From the NCBI GenBank assembly GCA_017631885.1, contig JAGBSH010000005.1, forward strand, positions 62,001-126,000: a stretch of DNA of 64,000 bases, read 5' to 3'. The notes beneath the pieces are model-generated. The model made no database searches, was not told where the DNA came from, and saw only the letters and a list, made by a program, of their open reading frames with translations. Both the position numbers and the translations under genes were made by a program. The DNA is from Fibrobacteraceae bacterium (GTDB lineage Bacteria; Fibrobacterota; Fibrobacteria; Fibrobacterales; Fibrobacteraceae). Below are positions 7,365 to 15,944 of this stretch, one piece after another. Each line of letters opens with the position of its first letter. Position 1 is the first letter of the stretch.

Positions 7365-8738
7365 ATGTCAAAACTAAAGATTCTCTCTGAATATGTATGC
7401 AAAGAATGCGGAAGCATTTCTTCAAAATGGGCAGGAAAATGCCCTTCTTGTGGGGCTTGGAGTTCTCTTGTTGAACAAGCAAAAACGAGTGATTCACGAA
7501 ATCGCGGTTTAAGCCAAGCGGTGCAATACGAAGGCAGGCCTATTGCGTTAAAAGAAATTGCAACAACCGATACAAAGCGTTTAAGCACAGCAAATTCAGA
7601 GTTTGATAGAACTTTAGGCGGCGGACTTGCACCAGGTTCTTTGGTGCTTATTGGGGGCGACCCAGGCATTGGCAAATCAACTCTTGTTTTACAAACGCTT
7701 GCTACCATGTCGGCGGCAGGTGTAAAAGCTCTTTATGTGAGTGGCGAAGAAAGTGCCGTTCAAGTAAAACTCAGGAGCGAACGGCTCGAAGTTTCTGGCA
7801 GTTCACTTATGTTACTTTGCGAAACAAGCCTTGAACGCGTTTTAGAAGTGGCTAAAAAATTCCAGCCAGAAATTCTGGTGATTGATTCTATACAAACTGT
7901 TTATAAGCAAGATTTACCAGGCACACCAGGGAGTGTTTCGCAATTACGAGAATGTACTTTAGATTTAATGGTTTTTGCAAAAAACACAAATTGTATTACT
8001 CTTTTAATTGGGCATGTCACAAAAGACGGGCAAATCGCTGGACCAAGAATCCTTGAACACATGGTTGATACCGTCGCTTATTTTGAAGGCGATAGAAACC
8101 ACCAATATCGCATTTTACGCACTATTAAAAATCGATTTGGAGCTACCGATGAAATAGGCGTTTTTGAAATGACCTCTCGTGGGCTTTGCCCGGTAGAAAA
8201 CCCAAGCAAAGTCTTTTTACAAGATTCGTTAGAAGCAGCGCCCGGTAGCGTTGTTAGTTGCACTTTAGAAGGTTCTAGAGCCATTTTATTCGAAGCGCAA
8301 GCTCTTGTAAATCATACAAATTACGCCGTTCCGCAACGCGTTGCGGCAGGCATTGACCCTAAGCGCTTAACTATTATTCTTGCTCTTTTAGAAAAATTTG
8401 GTGGCTTAGAAATCGGGGCTTCTGATGTTTTCGCTTCTATTGCTGGCGGTATGAAATTAAATGATACTGCTACTGATTTAGCCATTGCTTTAGCTATTGC
8501 TTCTAATCATTTAACAAAACCTCTCCCCCGTGATAGTCTGGTTATTGGAGAACTTGGGTTATCTGGAGAAGTGCGCGGTGTAAATCTTTTAGAATTGCGA
8601 ATTAAAGAAGCCGCTCGATTAGGTTTTAAAGAATTACTTGTTCCGGCACAAGGGAGCCTTAAAACAAATTTTAAAGGTATTCGCATAACTCGCATAAAAT
8701 CTCTTGCAGAGGCTGTTGAGTGGTTAAACGAACACTAA
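7365..8738 (+). CDS. radA: DNA repair protein RadA
   Basis: RadA is a RecA-related helicase that drives branch migration during recombinational repair. From ATG 7365 it has 457 residues, the usual length. An N-terminal zinc finger is formed by C12, C15, C26 and C29 (CKECG, CPSCG). The Walker A loop GGDPGIGKS is at 97-105, the RadA-specific KNRFG motif follows in the core, and the C-terminal ~150 residues form the inactive Lon protease-like domain. An in-frame start at 7329 would add 12 residues that the family lacks, and 7329 is better explained as part of the promoter. It is the first core gene after the repeat-bounded accessory region. Confidence 0.97.
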   Translation: MSKLKILSEYVCKECGSISSKWAGKCPSCGAWSSLVEQAKTSDSRNRGLSQAVQYEGRPIALKEIATTDTKRLSTANSEFDRTLGGGLAPGSLVLIGGDPGIGKSTLVLQTLATMSAAGVKALYVSGEESAVQVKLRSERLEVSGSSLMLLCETSLERVLEVAKKFQPEILVIDSIQTVYKQDLPGTPGSVSQLRECTLDLMVFAKNTNCITLLIGHVTKDGQIAGPRILEHMVDTVAYFEGDRNHQYRILRTIKNRFGATDEIGVFEMTSRGLCPVENPSKVFLQDSLEAAPGSVVSCTLEGSRAILFEAQALVNHTNYAVPQRVAAGIDPKRLTIILALLEKFGGLEIGASDVFASIAGGMKLNDTATDLAIALAIASNHLTKPLPRDSLVIGELGLSGEVRGVNLLELRIKEAARLGFKELLVPAQGSLKTNFKGIRITRIKSLAEAVEWLNEH

Positions 8739-8823
8739 TACTCCCCTATTTTTTTCTATTTTTTCGCCGTGGCATTTTTTGCCTTGGTTTTAAATTGCAA
8801 TGTTTTTGCAAAAAAGGATTGTT

Positions 8824-11253
8824 ATGAAAGTTTCTATAAGTTGGTTGAAACGTCACGTTGATTTGCCAGAATCTGTTGAAGAAATCGAAGCGGCTCTCAC
8901 TTCGGTTGGTTTAGAAGTTGAAGGTAAAGAAGAACCTGGTAAAGTTTATGAAAAATTAGTTGTCGCTAAAGTTCTCACTTGTGAAAATCACCCAGATAGC
9001 GATCACCTTCATGTAACAACAGTTGATACCGGCTCTGAAACTTTGCAAATTGTTTGTGGGGCACCAAATGTTGCAGCAGGTCAAACCGTTGTTGTAGCAC
9101 CAATCGGTATGGAACTGCCTTTACCAGACGGCACAATGCTTAAAATGAAAAAAGCAAAAATGCGTGGCATTGAAAGTTTTGGCATGATTTGTGCTGAAGA
9201 CGAAATCGGTCTTTCCGATGACCATGCAGGCATTATGGTGCTTGACGGTTCAATCCCTGCCGGCACTCCTTTTGTAAGTCTTGGGCTTTACGATGCCGTT
9301 CTTGAAGTGAACGTTACCCCAAACCGCCCAGATGCGTTATCTCATCGCGGTATTGCAAGAGAACTTGCTGCTAAATTCAATCGTCCATTAAAACCGCTTT
9401 CTTATTCTTTAAAAGAATCCAGCGTATCTGTAAATTCAAGAAAAGAACTTTCAGTAGAACCTGGTGCTGGTTGCTCACGTTATGTTGGTCGTATTATTGA
9501 AAATGTAAAAGTAGCTCCTTCCCCAGCCTGGCTTTCTAAATTGCTTCACGCGGTCGGGCTGAATTCTGTAAACAATGTGGTTGATATTACAAACTTTGTT
9601 TTAATGGATGTTGGCCAGCCGCTTCACAGCTTTGATATGTCACGTTTAGAAGGCAGTGCTGTAAAAGTCAGAAAAGCAAATGTTGGCGAATCCATTACCA
9701 CAATTGACCACACTGTTCACAAATTAAAAGAATCTGATTTGGTCATTTGCGACGGAAACCGTCCAGCTTGCGTTGCCGGTGTTATGGGCGGTGTTGAATC
9801 AGAAATCACAGAAGAAACAACAAACGTATTTTTAGAAAGTGCTTATTTTGACCCGAAAGTGGTTCGCCGTCAAAGCAAACGCCTTGGACTTTCTTCTGAT
9901 TCTAGCTATCGTTTTGAAAGAGGAATTGACCCATTTACACAAGCAGAAATGAATGATTACGCTTGCGCTCTTATTCAAGAAGTGGCTGGTGGCGACATTC
10001 TTCAAGGGCGCTTGGAATATACTGGCGACGATGCCAAAAGAGAACCAGATGTTTTAGAGATTAGAGAAGAACGCGTTCAAAAACTTCTCGGTATTTCTAT
10101 TTCCGCTGACCAAATCAAAAATTATTTAGAAAGCATTGGCTTAAAAGAAGTCGCTCCTTTGCGTTTTGAAATTCCTGGTTTCAGACCAGATCTTGAACGC
10201 GAAGTAGATTTAATTGAAGAAGTCGCTCGACTTTTTGGTTACGATAACATTCCTTATGACTTGCCTTCTTTCAAAATGGCTACAAACGAATTGCCAGCCG
10301 ATGAAAAATTGAATCGCAAAATTCGTTCTACCCTTTCTGCAATGGGTGTTCACGAAGGCCTTTCCTTGCGTTTTACTTCTAAAGCTTCCACAGTGGCACT
10401 TTTCGGAGAAAATGTTGAAGGGGATAGGCGCTCTATGCCTGCGGCTTTATTGAATCCGCTTTCTGAAGATCTCGGTGTTTTGCCAACTTCTCTTTTGCCA
10501 AACCTTTTAAAAGCCGTTGCTGAAAACGAAAAAAATCGTCCTGGTTCAGTGCGTTTATTTGAAGTAGGCAAAGGTCAATTTAAAACGATTCGTGAATCTG
10601 TTCGCGACACAGGTTTTAACGAAGTTCCTTTACTTGCCATTACACTTGCTGGGCATTGGAAAACAAACCCTCTCGAAGAAAAACCAGCTCCTGTTTCTTT
10701 CTTAGACTTTAAGGGATTGATTCTTGGATTCTTTAAGCGTCTTGGTATTCAAGCTTCGGTTCGTTTGCCAAAGAATCCAGAACGTTTTATGCACCCAGCT
10801 CAACAGGCTGAAGTAGTTTGTGGCAAAATAGTTCTTGGTACAGCAGGCGTTTTACACCCAGCCGTTCAAAAAGAATTTGATATTGGCTATGCAAGTGTTT
10901 GCGTTGCTGAATTTGATATTTCAAAAATTGAATTAGCTTCTAAAACAAGTGTTGCTTTTGAACCATTCAGCCGTCAAGTTCCTTCTAGCCGCGACATTTC
11001 TCTTGAAGTTTCTGAACAAATGATGCACGAAACAATCCTTGCAAGAATCAAAGGTTTCAATCCTAAGAATCTTGCCGATATTCGTTTAAAGAGTATTTAT
11101 CAAGGCGATAAATTAGAAGCGGGTAAAAAGAATCTCGTTTATACACTTGTTTACCAAGCTAGTGACAGGACTCTTACCGACGAAGAAGTGAACAAGGTGC
11201 ATAACAAGTTGAGAGAAAAACTTGTTGCTGATGGCGACATCGTTTTGCGATAA
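8824..11253 (+). CDS. pheT: Phenylalanine-tRNA ligase beta subunit
   Basis: This is the beta subunit of the alpha2-beta2 enzyme that charges tRNA-Phe with phenylalanine. It has 809 residues. In order there is the N-terminal B1 region (MKVSISWLKRHVDLPES), an EMAP/OB-type tRNA-binding domain at about 40-150 (KVLTCENHPDSDHLHV, QIVCGAPNV), the B3/B4 editing region (SRYVGRIIENV onward), B5, the core domain, and the C-terminal FDX-ACB anticodon-binding domain (FSRQVPSSRDISLEV to the end). ATG 8824 has AAGGA before it, whereas a start at 8800 does not. pheS, which usually precedes pheT, is not in this window. Confidence 0.97.
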   Translation: MKVSISWLKRHVDLPESVEEIEAALTSVGLEVEGKEEPGKVYEKLVVAKVLTCENHPDSDHLHVTTVDTGSETLQIVCGAPNVAAGQTVVVAPIGMELPLPDGTMLKMKKAKMRGIESFGMICAEDEIGLSDDHAGIMVLDGSIPAGTPFVSLGLYDAVLEVNVTPNRPDALSHRGIARELAAKFNRPLKPLSYSLKESSVSVNSRKELSVEPGAGCSRYVGRIIENVKVAPSPAWLSKLLHAVGLNSVNNVVDITNFVLMDVGQPLHSFDMSRLEGSAVKVRKANVGESITTIDHTVHKLKESDLVICDGNRPACVAGVMGGVESEITEETTNVFLESAYFDPKVVRRQSKRLGLSSDSSYRFERGIDPFTQAEMNDYACALIQEVAGGDILQGRLEYTGDDAKREPDVLEIREERVQKLLGISISADQIKNYLESIGLKEVAPLRFEIPGFRPDLEREVDLIEEVARLFGYDNIPYDLPSFKMATNELPADEKLNRKIRSTLSAMGVHEGLSLRFTSKASTVALFGENVEGDRRSMPAALLNPLSEDLGVLPTSLLPNLLKAVAENEKNRPGSVRLFEVGKGQFKTIRESVRDTGFNEVPLLAITLAGHWKTNPLEEKPAPVSFLDFKGLILGFFKRLGIQASVRLPKNPERFMHPAQQAEVVCGKIVLGTAGVLHPAVQKEFDIGYASVCVAEFDISKIELASKTSVAFEPFSRQVPSSRDISLEVSEQMMHETILARIKGFNPKNLADIRLKSIYQGDKLEAGKKNLVYTLVYQASDRTLTDEEVNKVHNKLREKLVADGDIVLR

Positions 11254-11269
11254 TTGATTTGTTAAAAAC

Positions 11270-11433
11270 AGGTTGTCATCGCAAGCGTAGTGTGGCGATC
11301 TAATAACAAGTTGTCATGGCGAGGAGTCTTTAAGACGACGCGACCATCTTGCTTTTTGTCATTACGAGCGTAGCGAAGTAATCCAAAAACAAGTGCTGCT
11401 TGCAAACAGATTGCGTCAGTCACTACGTTTCTT
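11270..11433. repeat. REP-like dispersed repeats (CATTRCGA family)
   Basis: This stretch is built of short units such as TTGTCATGGCGAGGAG and GTCATTACGAGCGTAGCGAAG. The block GTCATTACGAGCGTAGCGAA at 11359 onward recurs, inverted, at about 43990-44024, 60345-60381 and 60507-60543. Such units are typical of palindromic intergenic repeat families. No protein is encoded here despite open frames. The stretch 11254-11976 contains only these repeats, the 72-bp array and a hairpin cluster. Confidence 0.7.
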
Positions 11434-11439
11434 CGCAAT

Positions 11440-11670
11440 GACAAAGGGCTTGCGGGCAAGTGTAGAACTGGTAAGCAGATTGCCGCGCCGTGTATTCTGC
11501 ACGGCTCGCAATGACAAAGGGCTTGCGGCAAGTGTAGAACTGGTAAGCAGATTGCCGCGCCGTGTATTCTGCACGGCTCGCAATGACAAAGGGTTTGCGG
11601 CAAGTGTAGAACTGGTAAGCAGATTGCCACGCCGTGTATTCTGCACGGCTCGCAATGACACTGGCAATGA
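11440..11670. repeat. 72-bp tandem repeat, three copies
   Basis: The marker TGTAGAACTGGTAAGCAGAT occurs at 11461, 11533 and 11605, giving an exact 72-base period. Each unit ends with GCACGGCTCGCAATGACA. The unit length is divisible by three, so open frames on both strands persist and encode a false 24-residue repeat. There are no unique spacers, so this is not a CRISPR array. Confidence 0.85.
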
Positions 11671-11749
11671 CAAGAAGTGTTTGCGCATTTCATAGTAATA
11701 ACAAGTAGCGTACAAGTAACGAGAACCATTTAGCAAGTTCCATCACAAG

Positions 11750-11900
11750 TGTGTTAGCGACTTTGGCCCGAATGGGTTCGGACTCGCCTATTGTGGCGAG
11801 GCTGAACGGACGAGCGCCAGAGCAATTCATAAACAAACAAAATATGATGGCGCGAGATAACGCCAAAGGCGCGACGGCTTTAGCCGGAACACCCAATATT
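11750..11900. other. Cluster of GC-rich hairpins, unassigned
   Basis: Consecutive inverted repeats can be read: CCGAA-TGGG-TTCGG, CTCGCC-TATTGT-GGCGAG, CGCC-AAA-GGCG and CGGCT-TT-AGCCG. It lies about 75 bases before the lipoprotein gene at 11977. It may be an intergenic mosaic element or a structured RNA. I cannot assign it to a known class. Confidence 0.3.
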
Positions 11901-11964
11901 TTCCCTTTAATACGCTTTTTTTTAGTTTTTTACGCTTGATTGATTTTTTCTTTAGTTATGAAAG

Positions 11965-11976
11965 TATATTTAGAGC
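11965..11976 (+). promoter_or_regulatory. TATATT -10 box of a leaderless transcript
   Basis: TATATT (11965-11970), six bases, then ATG 11977. There is no ribosome binding site. Confidence 0.5.
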
Positions 11977-12555
11977 ATGAAGTTTTTGAAATTCTTTACT
12001 TTGTGTTCTTTAGCACTACTTGCTGGGTGCGCTGGTTCATCTAACGGTGATGATTTAGAAGTTCCAACTAATTTGCCGCCTATTTGTCAAGGCATCGATT
12101 TTGTCGCCGAACCTGATATGCGGGATTTGTGTGGTGTGCGTCGCGTTCGCTATAAAGCTTATATCAACATTCTTCAGCAACGTTATTTGATTAAACCTGC
12201 TGATGCTTCAATTGTTAAAGAGAAAAATCGTTTGGAGCTTCGCTTTAATAATTCTTTGCCTATTGAACTTCCTGGTGTTATTGCTCAGGATCTTGAATTC
12301 AGTCAAGAAAAGAGACTTGAAAAAATCAAGAATACTTATGATTATGTGGAATTTTTCCCAAAAGGACAACCACGCCAAAGAGTGTTTAAACTTGGTATTC
12401 CAACAGAAGCTGGCAGAACCCATAATTTCTGTTTCCGAATTCCTGAAAGGAGCGGGAACGCAAGAACACGTAGTGTGGCTATGGGTACAAACATTGAACA
12501 AATTGCTTGTTCTGAATACGAGAGAGTTCTCTCTTTGAAAAACGCTTCTAAATAA
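11977..12555 (+). CDS. Lipoprotein of unknown function
   Basis: A 192-residue protein with a lipoprotein signal ending in the lipobox LAGC (MKFLKFFTLCSLALLAGC), so it is probably anchored in the envelope by Cys18. The mature part is mixed alpha/beta in composition and has several cysteines (CQGIDF, DLCGVRR, NFCFRIP, IACSEYE) that could form disulfides. No family was recognised. It has no ribosome binding site, and a TATATT box lies six bases before the ATG. An intrinsic terminator follows at 12571, so it is probably a single-gene transcript. Confidence 0.75.
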   Translation: MKFLKFFTLCSLALLAGCAGSSNGDDLEVPTNLPPICQGIDFVAEPDMRDLCGVRRVRYKAYINILQQRYLIKPADASIVKEKNRLELRFNNSLPIELPGVIAQDLEFSQEKRLEKIKNTYDYVEFFPKGQPRQRVFKLGIPTEAGRTHNFCFRIPERSGNARTRSVAMGTNIEQIACSEYERVLSLKNASK

Positions 12556-12570
12556 TTTTTTTTGTGAATA

Positions 12571-12595
12571 AACGGTCCTTGAGGCCGTTTTTTTT
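12571..12595 (+). terminator. Intrinsic terminator of the 11977 lipoprotein gene
   Basis: AACGGTC / GGCCGTT stem (one G-T pair), loop of five, followed by eight T. Confidence 0.85.
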
Positions 12596-12700
12596 GCAAT
12601 TGTTTTTTGGGCAAAAGTTCACCATTTCTATTTTTTCTAAAAATTATTTCACTTTTTAGAAGAACTCTTTTTTAGAATATGGCTTGTCAAAGAGTATAAG

Positions 12701-12775
12701 ATGCGAACACAAGTTGAATTTATATTTCACAAATTTCAAGATTGGAGTAAAGCAAAGAAGTTTTTTCTTTTTTAA
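12701..12775 (+). other. Candidate tiny ORF or small RNA region
   Basis: An ATG frame of 24 codons (MRTQVEFIFHKFQDWSKAKK and so on) lies just before a 17-bp perfect hairpin. No ribosome binding site is visible and the hairpin is better explained by the convergent aminotransferase gene. It is listed only because it fills the otherwise empty space 12596-12780. Confidence 0.15.
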
Positions 12776-12780
12776 GCGTA

Positions 12781-12818
12781 AAAATTCCCGAAAGTTGTAT
12801 TCAACTTTCGGGAATTTT
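12781..12818. terminator. Strong terminator hairpin for the aminotransferase gene
   Basis: A perfect 17-bp stem (AAAATTCCCGAAAGTTG and its complement) with loop TATT. On the minus strand the stem ends in T-rich sequence after the aminotransferase stop. It may also stop plus-strand transcription. Confidence 0.85.
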
Positions 12819-12848
12819 ATTTCCACGCAAGATGGTTAGTTTTTAAAC

Positions 12849-14156
12849 TTATTTAGCACTTGCTAAATAAGAAATGATGGCGTCATGAATTTCAGTAAAG
12901 ACATGGCGGAGTTCGTCTTCGTCTTCTTCAAGAAGCGTTACACGGAACCCTTTCAAATCTGTACAGAAACTTGTACTTGGCACAACACAAATACCTTTAG
13001 CACCAAGCAAATAATAGACAAAACGATAATCCAAATTGGTTGTGCTTGCACACCATTCTTCTACTTTTGCTTTGATTTCTGGATTTTCTATTGGCAAGAA
13101 TTGGCGGTCATTTAAAGCACCTTCTCGGAAAATAATTGTATTGTAGAACGCACCATAAGTCGGGTTGAAATAAAGTTCTGGAATATCCCCGAGAATTTCA
13201 TTGATGATTGCACTTCTACGACCAATTTTTTCGTTCAATGCTTTACGGTGTTCCATAAAACGCGGGTCGCCTAAAACTTTTGGAATAGTAAGCTGTGGTA
13301 AAGTTGTAGAACAGACTTCTATCATTTTTGCATTATCAATAGCACGACAGAACGCATCAAATTGTTCGTCTTTATCACGGTTATAATATTCTGCCCAACC
13401 ACAACGAGAACCCGGCCATGGGTATTCTTTTGAAATCCCTTTCAGGGCAATGCCCGGAACGTCTCCGATGTATTCGGCAAGTGCATAAGCTCTAGCACCA
13501 TTGTAAGTAATTTTGTTGTAGATTTCATCACAAATAATAAAGAGATTATAACGCTTTGCAATGTCTACAATCTTCTTTAAAATTTCTAACGGATAAACCA
13601 TTCCCGTTGGATTGTCTGGGTTCAAAATGAGAATACCAGAAATCGAAGGATTATATTTTACCTTGTTTTCTAATTCTTCTAAATCCGGATACCAATGGTT
13701 TTCAGGCATCAAACTATAAGTAATAGGAACAGTATGTGCATGTGAAGCTTCTGCTGAACTATGCGTACTATAAGCAGGAGAAGGTCCAATGATTCGTGTT
13801 GTCATTGCAAGCAAACCATAAATAGTTGCAATAGCATCACCAAGACCATTAAAGAAAAGAATATCATTAGGTGTAATCTGAACACCACCAAGCTTATTGG
13901 TTTCATTGGCTAAAAATTCTCTTGTCGCTAAAACACCTTGAGAAGGACAATAGCCATAGCTTTTATTTTCTTTGGCTAATGAAACAACAATGTCTTTTAT
14001 CCATTCAGGGACTTGGCATTTTTTTTCAATCGGGTCACCAATATTTTCCCAATGAATAGGTAAACCTAAGGCTTTTAACTGGTTAGCCTTTTTTACAATT
14101 TCACGAATTTCATAAGAAAGTTCTTTCGCACCTTCGCTCAATAATCTTCTGCGCAT
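12849..14156 (-). CDS. PLP-dependent aminotransferase, class I/II
   Basis: A 435-residue fold-type I aminotransferase. The sequence shows the glycine-rich cofactor region (FFNGLGDAIATIYG), the NPDNPTGMVYP substrate/PLP segment, CDEIYNKITYNG with the PLP-binding Asp and Tyr, and the Schiff-base lysine in LKGISKEYPWPGSRCGW. It belongs to the large aspartate/alanine/tyrosine aminotransferase group. The amino donor cannot be read from sequence, though alanine or aspartate is likely. ATG 14156 has AAGGAG before it. The gene ends at a strong hairpin and is divergent from the nuclease-domain gene at 14213. Confidence 0.88.
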   Translation of the reverse strand: MRRRLLSEGAKELSYEIREIVKKANQLKALGLPIHWENIGDPIEKKCQVPEWIKDIVVSLAKENKSYGYCPSQGVLATREFLANETNKLGGVQITPNDILFFNGLGDAIATIYGLLAMTTRIIGPSPAYSTHSSAEASHAHTVPITYSLMPENHWYPDLEELENKVKYNPSISGILILNPDNPTGMVYPLEILKKIVDIAKRYNLFIICDEIYNKITYNGARAYALAEYIGDVPGIALKGISKEYPWPGSRCGWAEYYNRDKDEQFDAFCRAIDNAKMIEVCSTTLPQLTIPKVLGDPRFMEHRKALNEKIGRRSAIINEILGDIPELYFNPTYGAFYNTIIFREGALNDRQFLPIENPEIKAKVEEWCASTTNLDYRFVYYLLGAKGICVVPSTSFCTDLKGFRVTLLEEDEDELRHVFTEIHDAIISYLASAK

Positions 14157-14212
14157 TTAAAAACTCCTTGAGTGTAAGGAAATATATAAAAAATAATGCT
14201 ACATTCTCTTCT

Positions 14213-14614
14213 ATGTCTTTTATTTTTGACCCTATCAGAAAAAAAAATGTCCCTGCGACAAGAGAAGAACTTGTCCGCCAGCATGTGATTTCTGTTTTAA
14301 CGCAAATAAAAAACGTTCCACCCCATTTAATTGAAGTGGAATTTTCTTTAAGTTTAATTTCTCCTCAGAATAAAGATCGCGTTGATTTAATTGTAACTGA
14401 CTTAAAAAATGGTTTAGACCACCCATGGCTTTTGGTTGAATGTAAAGCCCCTGAACAATATACTTTTGAACTTTTAGAGGCCCAACTGAACCGCTATTTA
14501 CGCGTTTTGACGCCTAAATATATTTTACTTGCCCTTGGAAACCAGACAAAAATTTTTGCATTATCAGAACTTGGAAAATACGAACCTATAGACGATTTTC
14601 CAAATTACCAATAA
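14213..14614 (+). CDS. Stand-alone HSDR_N-type nuclease domain protein
   Basis: A 133-residue protein matching the HSDR_N_2 domain found at the N-terminus of type I restriction HsdR subunits. RREELVRQHVI-like helices are followed by RVDLIV and LLVECKAPE, giving the D...ExK signature of PD-(D/E)XK nucleases, then ALGNQTKIFAL. Only the nuclease-like domain is present, with no helicase and no hsdM or hsdS nearby. Small free-standing members are common in this clade, and their job is unknown. I chose ATG 14213 over TTG 14168; a TACATT box lies seven bases before it and no ribosome binding site exists. Its stop is two bases from the stop of the convergent pmbA. Confidence 0.8.
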   Translation: MSFIFDPIRKKNVPATREELVRQHVISVLTQIKNVPPHLIEVEFSLSLISPQNKDRVDLIVTDLKNGLDHPWLLVECKAPEQYTFELLEAQLNRYLRVLTPKYILLALGNQTKIFALSELGKYEPIDDFPNYQ

Positions 14615-14616
14615 CC

Positions 14617-15942
14617 TTAATTCGAAACAGATATATTCGAAACAGCCAAAGCCGGAACGCGAACAGAACTGTAATGGTCATTGTATTCAGAGCCAACAGC
14701 TTGAATGTTCTGTAAAAGATCAAAATAATTAGTAGACAAAGTCAAGCCATCTACTGGGTGGATAATTTTACCATTTTCACACAAAAATCCTTGTGCGCCA
14801 ATACTTAGTTCTCCACTAACAGCATTACAACCAGAACTGCCATCTAACTTGACAATAAGCAATGTCTGCGGGAAAAGAGAAAGCAATTCTTCTGTTGAAA
14901 GTTTGCCTTGTTCTACAATTAAATTATGGAACCCGCATGTTGCAGGCCCACCATAAGAACGAGAAGCACAACCATTTGATTTCAAGCCATCTTTAGCAGC
15001 CGTTTCTAAATTATACAAGTAAGAATTTAATTTGCCATCAACAACCATTTCAAGAAGTTCTGTTGGAACTCCTTCACCATCAAATGTGGCAAAGCCAGGC
15101 AAATCTTTTCGGGTCGGATCATTTTTCATTGAAAAACAAGGAGCGGCTATTTGCTTGCCCATTAAACCTTTTAACCGAGAATTTCCTTTTTGAACCGCTT
15201 CAGCACTAAAGGCAGAAGCATACATGCTTACAATGTTACCAGAAACCCTTTCAGAAAAAACTATCGGATAAATTCCTGATGTAATTGGTTTTGAACCAAG
15301 TAAACTTCTTGCTCTATCAACCGCATTAAAAGAAATTTTTTCTGCATCAAAATCTTTTCCGTTAAAAACAACTTGAGAATAAACGCCTAGTTTTTTTACA
15401 GAATCTCTTTCTGCAACTACCCCGACACTTGCGGCCAAATGACTTGATTTTCTAGAATAACGAATCCCATTTGAATTCAAAAAATAAAAATCAGAAACAC
15501 TTTTTGAAGCCCCTAAATAAGGGACATTTTCTATTTCTGGATTTTTTAAAGAGCGTTCTTCAATATCAAGACAGAGTTCTTTCATTTCTTCAAAAGAATA
15601 CGCTTCTACTTCTGGGAAATACAATTCGGTTTCGTTACCATCTAATTTCGGAGCCGGTAATTCTATTGGCAAAGGTTCTGTAAATTCAGTATGAGCTATA
15701 GCGTCTGAAAGCACCTGGTTTAAAGCCCTTTCTTCTAAGCTTTCGGTAAAAGCATAACCTGGTCTGCCATCACAAAAAACTCGAATTCCTATCCCCGAAG
15801 AATTAGAAATTTCAGTTTCTTTTAATTTGCCTTGAAATACAGAAATACCACTAGAAGAATTAACACCTGCCACTACATCAAACGCATCACATTGTGCTAA
15901 CGCATTTTTAGAAAGAAAATCTAAAGCTTTTTCAATATTCAT
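14617..15942 (-). CDS. pmbA: PmbA/TldE-like protein of the TldD/PmbA family
   Basis: A 441-residue protein with the family N-terminus (FDVVAGVNSSSGISVFQGKL) and the conserved C-terminal block (GCNAVSGELSIGAQGFLCE, then HPVDGLTLSTNYFDLL). No HExxxH zinc motif is present, so it corresponds to TldE/PmbA, the non-catalytic partner of the TldD protease. In E. coli this pair matures microcin and degrades CcdA antitoxin. No tldD is in this window. The ATG at 15942 has AGGAG and starts two bases after the hemL stop, so it is co-transcribed with hemL. Confidence 0.9.
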   Translation of the reverse strand: MNIEKALDFLSKNALAQCDAFDVVAGVNSSSGISVFQGKLKETEISNSSGIGIRVFCDGRPGYAFTESLEERALNQVLSDAIAHTEFTEPLPIELPAPKLDGNETELYFPEVEAYSFEEMKELCLDIEERSLKNPEIENVPYLGASKSVSDFYFLNSNGIRYSRKSSHLAASVGVVAERDSVKKLGVYSQVVFNGKDFDAEKISFNAVDRARSLLGSKPITSGIYPIVFSERVSGNIVSMYASAFSAEAVQKGNSRLKGLMGKQIAAPCFSMKNDPTRKDLPGFATFDGEGVPTELLEMVVDGKLNSYLYNLETAAKDGLKSNGCASRSYGGPATCGFHNLIVEQGKLSTEELLSLFPQTLLIVKLDGSSGCNAVSGELSIGAQGFLCENGKIIHPVDGLTLSTNYFDLLQNIQAVGSEYNDHYSSVRVPALAVSNISVSN

Positions 15943-15944
15943 TT

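Noticed and set aside
11440-11670. CRISPR array
   Set aside because: The 72-bp units are directly adjacent with no unique spacers, only three copies exist, and no cas genes are nearby.
11262-11736. Overlapping open frames on both strands with a repeated 24-residue pattern
   Set aside because: They are produced by a 72-bp tandem repeat whose length is divisible by three. The same DNA motifs recur in gene-free clusters at 43.7 and 60.3 kb.
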